Shown: positions 6,841 to 10,661 of the stretch, in pieces
Layout of the letters: every line of letters begins with the position of its first letter
How positions within the stretch are numbered: position 1 is the stretch's first letter
Assembly: GCA_026415015.1 (NCBI GenBank)
Contig: JAOAHW010000006.1
Span: forward strand, 1-10,661
DNA: 10,661 bases
Origin: Syntrophorhabdaceae bacterium
GTDB lineage: Bacteria; Desulfobacterota; Syntrophorhabdia; Syntrophorhabdales; Syntrophorhabdaceae
Direction of reading: 5' to 3'
The notes under the pieces: model-generated
What the model was told of the DNA's origin: nothing
Database searches by the model: none
The model's input: only the letters and a program-made list of their open reading frames with translations
Program-made: the position numbers and the translations under genes

Positions 6841-7215
6841 ATGGCTGAGAGATTGGAGGTTTATAAATGTGATGTATGTGGAAACATTGTAGAGGTATTA
6901 GTTGGTGGAAAAGGTCAGCTTGTTTGCTGCAACGAGGCCATGAAACTTATGAAGGAGAATACTGTAGATGCATCCCTTGAAAAACACGTCCCTGTTATTG
7001 AGAAAGAGGCAAATGGCATAAAGGTAAAGGTTGGGAGCGCACCTCACCCTATGGAAGAAAAACACTACATCCAGTGGATAGAACTAATTGTTGATGGTAA
7101 GGTCTATCGTCAGTTCCTATCTCCTGGTGGGACAGCAGAGGCTTTCTTCCCTGTAACAGGTGAAAAGGTGACTGCCCGTGAATACTGTAACCTCCATGGG
7201 CTATGGAAAGCATAA
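6841..7215 (+). CDS. dfx: superoxide reductase (desulfoferrodoxin, class I two-iron)
   Basis: A 124-residue cytoplasmic enzyme that reduces superoxide to hydrogen peroxide without making oxygen, the usual detoxification route in strict anaerobes. The N-terminal desulforedoxin domain carries Cys10, Cys13, Cys29 and Cys30 for the Fe(SCys)4 centre. The C-terminal domain carries the catalytic Fe(His)4Cys centre: His49 (in EKHVP, with the functional Glu47 and Lys48), His69, His75, Cys116 and His119 (YCNLHG). The numbering is the same as in the well-studied Desulfarculus baarsii enzyme, as I recall it. A perfect ribosome site, AAGGAGG, ends six bases before ATG 6841. The frame is open further upstream to 6793, but those codons run through the inverted repeat and are not coding. 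Electrons usually come from rubredoxin, which is not seen here. It is a single gene closed by a hairpin terminator. Confidence 0.98.
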   Translation: MAERLEVYKCDVCGNIVEVLVGGKGQLVCCNEAMKLMKENTVDASLEKHVPVIEKEANGIKVKVGSAPHPMEEKHYIQWIELIVDGKVYRQFLSPGGTAEAFFPVTGEKVTAREYCNLHGLWKA

Positions 7216-7231
7216 TAACCTACTATAAGAT

Positions 7232-7258
7232 AAAGGCTCTAAAAAATTAGCTTTTTTT
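7232..7258 (+). terminator. probable intrinsic terminator of the superoxide reductase gene
   Basis: AAAGGCT (7232-7238) pairs with AGCTTTT (7249-7255) with one G-U pair around a 10-base loop, and a T-run continues to 7258. It starts 17 bases after the superoxide reductase stop. The stem is AT-rich and uses part of the T-run, so efficiency may be partial. Confidence 0.5.
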
Positions 7259-7293
7259 CATGAGTCTTGAACCTGAAAAATAGACTCTAACTT

Positions 7294-7331
7294 GAGGGGC
7301 AAGAGGGATAAGATCTCGCCCCTCTTTTTTT
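7294..7331 (+). terminator. strong rho-independent terminator
   Basis: GAGGGGC (7294-7300) pairs perfectly with GCCCCTC (7318-7324) and is followed directly by seven T (7325-7331). An inner GAG/CTC pair (7303-7305 with 7315-7317) can extend the stem past a two-base bulge. It points along the plus strand and would insulate the downstream operon from superoxide reductase transcripts, or end a short RNA starting in the gap. Confidence 0.88.
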
Positions 7332-7343
7332 ATCAAAATTTGC

Positions 7344-7372
7344 TTGACATAATTTTTTTGATTTATTAAAAA
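7344..7372 (+). promoter_or_regulatory. candidate promoter of the NuoE/NuoF/formate dehydrogenase operon
   Basis: A perfect TTGACA (7344-7349) lies 13 bases after the terminator T-run, with TTAAAA (7367-7372) 17 bp downstream. The -10 matches only 3/6, but the region around it is very AT-rich. Transcription would start near 7379, giving a leader of about 145 bases. Confidence 0.45.
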
Positions 7373-7392
7373 CTTGAATACAAAGGGGGGTT

Positions 7393-7449
7393 ATGATAAA
7401 AGAGGAAATTTTTCCATTAGTCCAGTTATATCAAAATATCCCCCATTAG
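7393..7449 (+). CDS. possible 18-codon leader ORF
   Basis: ATG 7393 follows AAAGGGGGG (7382-7390) by two bases, and the frame MIKEEIFPLVQLYQNIPH ends at TAG 7449. I do not recognise the peptide. The G-run can pair with CCCCC at 7440-7444 (7-bp stem including a G-U), which would hide its own ribosome site. It could be a regulatory leader peptide or chance; length alone gives no coding proof. Confidence 0.2.
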   Translation: MIKEEIFPLVQLYQNIPH

Positions 7450-7492
7450 TATGTTCATGCTCAACAATTTTTTAAAATGTTTTTTAAATAAA

Positions 7493-7513
7493 AAATCACA
7501 ATATCAGTGATTT
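7493..7513 (+). promoter_or_regulatory. perfect inverted repeat touching the NuoE-like ribosome site
   Basis: AAATCAC (7493-7499) and GTGATTT (7507-7513) are perfect 7-bp arms around a 7-base loop, and AGGAG begins at 7515. As RNA the hairpin would sit right against the ribosome site; as DNA it could be an operator well downstream of the promoter. It does not match FNR, CRP or Rex consensus. Confidence 0.45.
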
Positions 7514-7514
7514 C

Positions 7515-7519
7515 AGGAG
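7515..7519 (+). promoter_or_regulatory. ribosome binding site that decides the NuoE-like start
   Basis: AGGAG (7515-7519) directly abuts an ATG at 7520, which leaves no spacing, but is six bases from the in-frame ATG at 7526. Translation should therefore begin at 7526. Confidence 0.75.
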
Positions 7520-7525
7520 ATGGAT

Positions 7526-7975
7526 ATGTCTGAAAAAATGCGTTCTATCTTTGAAAAGTATGAAAGGTCACCAGACCAGTTGATCCCCATACTCCAGGAG
7601 GTTCAAAGGGAATATGGGTATGTATCCCCCGAGTCTGTAAAGATGATATCAAGGTATCTCAGGGTTACAGAAAACCAGATATACGGAGTATCTTCCTTTT
7701 ATGCCCAGTTCCGCTTTACACCCCCAGGCCGCCATTCCATAAAGGTCTGCCTGGGGACTGCCTGTCATGTAAGGGGTGGGGCAACGCTTCTTGAGATGCT
7801 GGAGCGGGAACTCGATATTAAATGCGGCCAGACCACTGCTGATAGACGTTTTGACCTTGACAGGGTTGCCTGTCTTGGATGTTGTGCCTTATCTCCTGTT
7901 GTGCAGATCGATAAGGAAATATCCAGTCGTATGACTGTAACTAAATTATCGGAGCTATTGAAAAAATATGAATAA
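7526..7975 (+). CDS. NuoE-like [2Fe-2S] subunit of a formate dehydrogenase/hydrogenase-type complex
   Basis: A 149-residue protein of the 24-kDa (NuoE, HndA, FdsG) family. The N-terminal helical bundle (about 5-60) includes LIPILQEVQREYGYVS and the conserved IYGVSSFYAQF. The thioredoxin-like domain binds one [2Fe-2S] cluster with Cys75 and Cys80 (VCLGTACHVRGG) and Cys116 and Cys120 (ACLGCCALSPVVQID). It takes part in electron transfer beside FMN in the partner NuoF-like subunit. It is soluble, with no signal peptide. Its stop overlaps the next gene by eight bases (ATGAATAA), so translation is coupled. With NuoF-like and a molybdopterin subunit following, and no membrane or quinone subunits visible, the complex is more likely a cytosolic NAD(P)-linked formate dehydrogenase than complex I. 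Confidence 0.95.
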   Translation: MSEKMRSIFEKYERSPDQLIPILQEVQREYGYVSPESVKMISRYLRVTENQIYGVSSFYAQFRFTPPGRHSIKVCLGTACHVRGGATLLEMLERELDIKCGQTTADRRFDLDRVACLGCCALSPVVQIDKEISSRMTVTKLSELLKKYE

Positions 7976-9848
7976 ACTAAAAAAGAAGATTACATTGGCA
8001 AAGGGTAAATGGGAAGAATTACAGGACAATAAAGATCCTGTAATCTATGTTGGCGCAGCCTCTTGTGGAAGGGCAGCAGGTGCCCTTGAGCTTGTGGATG
8101 AAATCGAAAGATACATAAGTGAGAACAAGGTCAATGCAAGGGTTATCCAGGTTGGCTGTATAGGGCCTTGTTATCTTGAGCCCCTTGTGGATATCAAGAT
8201 GCCCGGTCAACCAAGGATAAGCTATTCTAATGTAAATACAAAGGTCTTGGGCCACATCCTCAAAAGCCACCTCTTAGAGGGCCAACCTTTTGCAAGGGCA
8301 TCTATAGGTAATTTTAGCAGAGAAACATTCATGGATATCCCGCCCCTATTTGAACACCCCATGCTCAAACCCCAGGTGAGGATAGTCCTTAGAAATTGTG
8401 GCATAATAGACCCTGAGGAGATTGACCATTATCTTGCCACAGACGGCTATCAGGGTTTTATGAATGCCCTGAAGATGACCCCTGAAGATGTTATAGGTGC
8501 TGTCCGTCAGGCAGGTTTGAGGGGTAGGGGTGGTGCTGGTTTCCCCACATTTAAGAAATGGACGGTCTGTAGAAACTCACCAGGGGAACAGAAATATCTA
8601 ATATGCAATGCCGATGAAGGTGACCCAGGTGCATTTATGAACAGGTCTCTTATTGAGTCTGACCCCCATGCTGTCCTCGAAGGTATGCTCATAGCAGGCT
8701 ATGCCATAGGTGCCAGTAAAGGAATAGTCTACATAAGGGCAGAATACCCCCTTGCCATAGAGAGGCTCAAAAAAGCCATAGCCCAGATGAAGGAATATGG
8801 GCTCCTGGGCAATAATATCCTTGGTTCAAGGTTCAGTTTTGATATTAAAATCAAAGAGGGTGCCGGTGCTTTTGTATGTGGTGAGGAGACAGCACTCATT
8901 GCATCCATAGAGGGAAAGCGTGGCATGCCCCGTTCAAGACCACCATTTCCTGCCATTTCAGGTCTGTTTGGCTGTCCTACCATTATCAATAATGTAGAGA
9001 CCTTAGGGACACTACCAAATATCTTGAGAAACGGTGCAGAGTGGTATACCAGATTCGGTAAGGAAGGCAACAGAGGCACAAAGACTTTCTCCCTTGTGGG
9101 TAAGATAAGAAGGTCAGGCCTCATTGAGGTGCAGCTCGGGACAACACTTAGGGAGATCATATTCGATATAGGTGGTGGGGTTCAGAAGAATTTCAAGGCA
9201 ATTCAGACAGGAGGTCCATCTGGCGGTTGTCTATCTGAGGAATTCCTTGATCTACCTGTTGACTATGAGTCCCTTGCATCTGCAGGTTCTATCATGGGTT
9301 CAGGAGGACTTATAGTAATGGATGAGGACACATGTGTGGTGGATGTGGCAAAGTATTTCTTAGACTTTACACAGAAGGAATCCTGCGGCAAGTGCATACC
9401 GTGCCGTGTGGGGACTAAACATATGGTGGAGATCCTTGAGAGGATCACCCATGGTGAGGGGAACCCTGAGGATCTAATGACATTGCGAAACCTCGGGGAT
9501 ACCATAAAGAAAGGGGCATTATGCGGGCTTGGTCAAACAGCGCCCAATCCTGTCCTTACCACACTGAGATACTTCAGAAACGAGTACCTTGAACATATAA
9601 AAGACGGCCGTTGCCGTGCAGTTGTCTGTAAAGATTTGATTGAATACAGGGTAATTAAAGAGAAATGCACAGGATGCCAGTCATGTGTAAGGGTATGTCC
9701 AACAGGCGCTATATCAGGCCCTCGGTCAGAGCCCCATAACCTTGACCCCACTAAATGTATAAAATGTCGTTCCTGCTATGAAATCTGCCGTTTTGATGCC
9801 ATTGCCGGCGATGCAATTGTTATTCGCACAGCGGAGAAGAGATCATGA
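7968..9848 (+). CDS. NuoF-like FMN/NAD(H)-binding subunit with N- and C-terminal extra FeS domains
   Basis: A 626-residue flavoprotein. Residues about 23-105 form a thioredoxin-like [2Fe-2S]-type domain with Cys33 (AASCGRAAG), Cys64 and Cys68 (GCIGPC). The core 51-kDa domain (about 125-545) has the FMN/NAD glycine motif GRGGAGFPTFKKW (186-198), NADEGDPGAF (214-223) and GAGAFVCGEETAL (298-310), then an SLBB segment near 388-430. The N3-type [4Fe-4S] site is ESCGKCIPCR with Cys473/476/479 and Cys519. The C-terminus adds two [4Fe-4S] motifs: Cys567/570/573/577 and Cys597/600/603/607. This layout is that of HydB/HndC/FdsB-like and bifurcating enzymes, in which FMN exchanges electrons with NAD(P)H. 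The first ligand of the usual four-Cys N-terminal site is replaced (Val28). It overlaps the gene before by 8 bp and the next by 4 bp. Confidence 0.96.
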   Translation: MNKLKKKITLAKGKWEELQDNKDPVIYVGAASCGRAAGALELVDEIERYISENKVNARVIQVGCIGPCYLEPLVDIKMPGQPRISYSNVNTKVLGHILKSHLLEGQPFARASIGNFSRETFMDIPPLFEHPMLKPQVRIVLRNCGIIDPEEIDHYLATDGYQGFMNALKMTPEDVIGAVRQAGLRGRGGAGFPTFKKWTVCRNSPGEQKYLICNADEGDPGAFMNRSLIESDPHAVLEGMLIAGYAIGASKGIVYIRAEYPLAIERLKKAIAQMKEYGLLGNNILGSRFSFDIKIKEGAGAFVCGEETALIASIEGKRGMPRSRPPFPAISGLFGCPTIINNVETLGTLPNILRNGAEWYTRFGKEGNRGTKTFSLVGKIRRSGLIEVQLGTTLREIIFDIGGGVQKNFKAIQTGGPSGGCLSEEFLDLPVDYESLASAGSIMGSGGLIVMDEDTCVVDVAKYFLDFTQKESCGKCIPCRVGTKHMVEILERITHGEGNPEDLMTLRNLGDTIKKGALCGLGQTAPNPVLTTLRYFRNEYLEHIKDGRCRAVVCKDLIEYRVIKEKCTGCQSCVRVCPTGAISGPRSEPHNLDPTKCIKCRSCYEICRFDAIAGDAIVIRTAEKRS

Positions 9849-10661
9849 CAAAAGAAAAGACCATAAGTTTAACGATTGATAACAAAAAATTAGATGTAAA
9901 ACCAGGGGTTACAATACTCCAGGCAGCGAGGATGAATAATATCTACATACCATCCCTTTGCGCCCTTGAGCATCTGACATCTTATGGTGCATGCCGTTTA
10001 TGTATTGTTGAGGTAGACGGCATAAGGGGCTTCCCCACATCCTGTACTACCCCAGTAGATGAAGGTATGGTCATAAGAACAGATACACAGGAGATAAGAA
10101 ATCTACGGCAGGAGATATTAAAGCTACTTTTGAGCGAACACCCGGCAAGCTGCCTTTTTTGCTCAGAAAAGGATGAATGCAAGGAGTTTCAAGGGACAAT
10201 AAGGAAGGTAGGCTACACAACAGGATGCCGTTACTGTCCCAATGACCATAGATGTGAACTCCAGACCATTACAGAGAAGATAGGCCTTACCGAGACATCC
10301 TATCCTGTCTACTACCGTAATTTCCCCATAGAAAAATATGACCCATTCTATGACAGAGATTATAACCTATGCATACTTTGCGGCAGGTGTATCAGGGTGT
10401 GTAATGATATACGACTGAATGGCACATTAAGTTTCAAGCAGAGGGGACAGCTCACCACCATAGGTCCTGCCTTTGACAGAACCCATGTTGAGGCAGGATG
10501 TGAATTCTGTGGTGCCTGTGTAAATGTGTGTCCTACAGGGACGCTGAGTGTGAAAACAGGAAAATGGTATGGTGCGCCAGAAAACCAAACTCCCACAACG
10601 TGCAACTTCTGTTCTCTTGGCTGTAGCCTCATCCTCCAGACAAAGGACAATACAGTAATTG
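9845..10661 (+). CDS. formate dehydrogenase-type catalytic subunit, N-terminal part (cut by window edge)
   Basis: The 272 visible residues begin at ATG 9845, overlapping the NuoF-like stop as ATGA, with GGAG eight bases upstream. In order: a [2Fe-2S] ferredoxin domain with Cys39/50/53/67; a NuoG-like His-Cys3 segment with His99, Cys103/106/112; a second C-x2-C-x5-C set at Cys128/131/137 ending CELQ; two [4Fe-4S] motifs, Cys176/179/182/186 and Cys219/222/225/229; and then TTCNFCSLGC (Cys253/256/260), the start of a molybdopterin oxidoreductase [4Fe-4S] domain. That last motif argues for a Mo/W bis-pterin enzyme such as FdhA and against an [FeFe]-hydrogenase. The active-site Cys or selenocysteine, expected about 120 residues further on in the Mo/W domain, lies beyond the edge. 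A NuoG-like or other Mo/W oxidoreductase remains possible. Cytosolic: no signal peptide is seen. Confidence 0.82.
   Translation, partial: MTKEKTISLTIDNKKLDVKPGVTILQAARMNNIYIPSLCALEHLTSYGACRLCIVEVDGIRGFPTSCTTPVDEGMVIRTDTQEIRNLRQEILKLLLSEHPASCLFCSEKDECKEFQGTIRKVGYTTGCRYCPNDHRCELQTITEKIGLTETSYPVYYRNFPIEKYDPFYDRDYNLCILCGRCIRVCNDIRLNGTLSFKQRGQLTTIGPAFDRTHVEAGCEFCGACVNVCPTGTLSVKTGKWYGAPENQTPTTCNFCSLGCSLILQTKDNTVI

Larger units (their letters stand above)
7216..7525 (+). other. 310-base intergenic control region before the formate dehydrogenase operon
   Basis: In order this stretch holds an AT-rich terminator hairpin (7232-7258), a 6-bp inverted repeat GAGTCT/AGACTC (7262-7267 and 7282-7287), a strong GC-rich terminator (7294-7331), a TTGACA-type promoter candidate (7344-7372), a possible leader ORF (7393-7449), an AT-rich run with no clear motif (7450-7492), and a dyad with ribosome site (7493-7519). 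I see no conserved protein gene and no riboswitch I can name. Confidence 0.6.

Noticed and set aside
7262..7287. Third terminator (GAGTCT/AGACTC)
   Set aside because: A 14-base loop, only 6 bp of stem and no T-run after it; noted as an inverted repeat only.
8729..9160. 143-codon minus-strand ORF inside the NuoF-like gene
   Set aside because: Antisense shadow; the plus frame carries FMN and FeS motifs throughout.
10360..10650. 96-codon minus-strand ORF near the window end
   Set aside because: Antisense to the cysteine-rich plus frame of the catalytic subunit, which is open from 9845 to the edge.
7526..10661. [FeFe]-hydrogenase (HydA/HndD) interpretation of the three-gene operon
   Set aside because: NuoE and NuoF-like partners would fit, but the third protein continues from its FeS domains into a C-x2-C-x3-C molybdopterin-type motif (253-260) and not into an H-cluster domain. 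H-cluster motifs could only lie outside the window, so the rejection is strong but not absolute.
1..10661. CRISPR array, tRNA, rRNA, insertion sequence or toxin-antitoxin pair
   Set aside because: No regularly spaced repeats, cloverleaf-like segments, transposase motifs or paired small ORFs were found on reading both strands.

Overview
The window looks like chromosomal DNA of a strictly anaerobic, moderately AT-rich, probably Gram-negative bacterium. The clues are a class I superoxide reductase (desulfoferrodoxin), the start of a NuoE/NuoF/molybdopterin oxidoreductase operon of formate dehydrogenase type, a two-cluster ferredoxin with a NIL domain, a UPF0280 protein, and c-di-GMP and two-component signalling. 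Arginine is mostly AGA/AGG and ATA is a common isoleucine codon. Desulfobacterota or Nitrospirota would fit, but the lineage is inferred and not proved. I see no tRNA, rRNA, CRISPR array, insertion sequence or phage gene.

Layout. (1) 1-536, minus: the N-terminal part of a Tat-exported aldo/keto reductase, cut by the window edge. (2) 537-982: an AKR promoter candidate and a decayed N-terminal fragment of a DUF4143-type AAA ATPase. (3) 983-2635, minus: a three-gene operon transcribed UPF0280, then NIL/2x[4Fe-4S] ferredoxin, then UspA-type universal stress protein. It is driven by a good -35/-10 pair that carries an imperfect direct repeat and a dyad. UPF0280 and NIL-ferredoxin proteins have been linked to sulfur transfer and homocysteine synthesis in anaerobes. 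(4) 2858-5527, plus: an 889-residue soluble hybrid histidine kinase with four PAS domains, HisKA, HATPase and receiver, preceded by an 11-bp tandem repeat. (5) 5618-6667, plus: an HD-GYP c-di-GMP phosphodiesterase. (6) 6841-7215, plus: superoxide reductase with a perfect inverted repeat in its leader. (7) 7216-7525: a dense regulatory stretch with two intrinsic terminators in series, a promoter candidate, a possible 18-codon leader ORF and a dyad directly before the next ribosome binding site. (8) 7526-10661, plus: tightly overlapping genes for a NuoE-like [2Fe-2S] protein, a NuoF-like FMN/NAD(H) protein with extra ferredoxin domains, and the N-terminal 272 residues of an iron-sulfur/molybdopterin catalytic subunit.

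How the genes fit together. The last three genes read as a soluble NAD(P)-linked formate dehydrogenase, electron-bifurcating or simple. Electrons would pass between the molybdopterin site, a long FeS chain and FMN/NAD(H). Superoxide reductase protects such oxygen-sensitive FeS proteins. The kinase and HD-GYP genes may form one sensory module, since no separate response regulator lies beside the kinase. Most of the content belongs to known families. The least explained parts are the noncoding control regions (2641-2857, 6680-6840, 7216-7525), the ATPase remnant, and the UPF0280/NIL-ferredoxin pair without its usual third partner.
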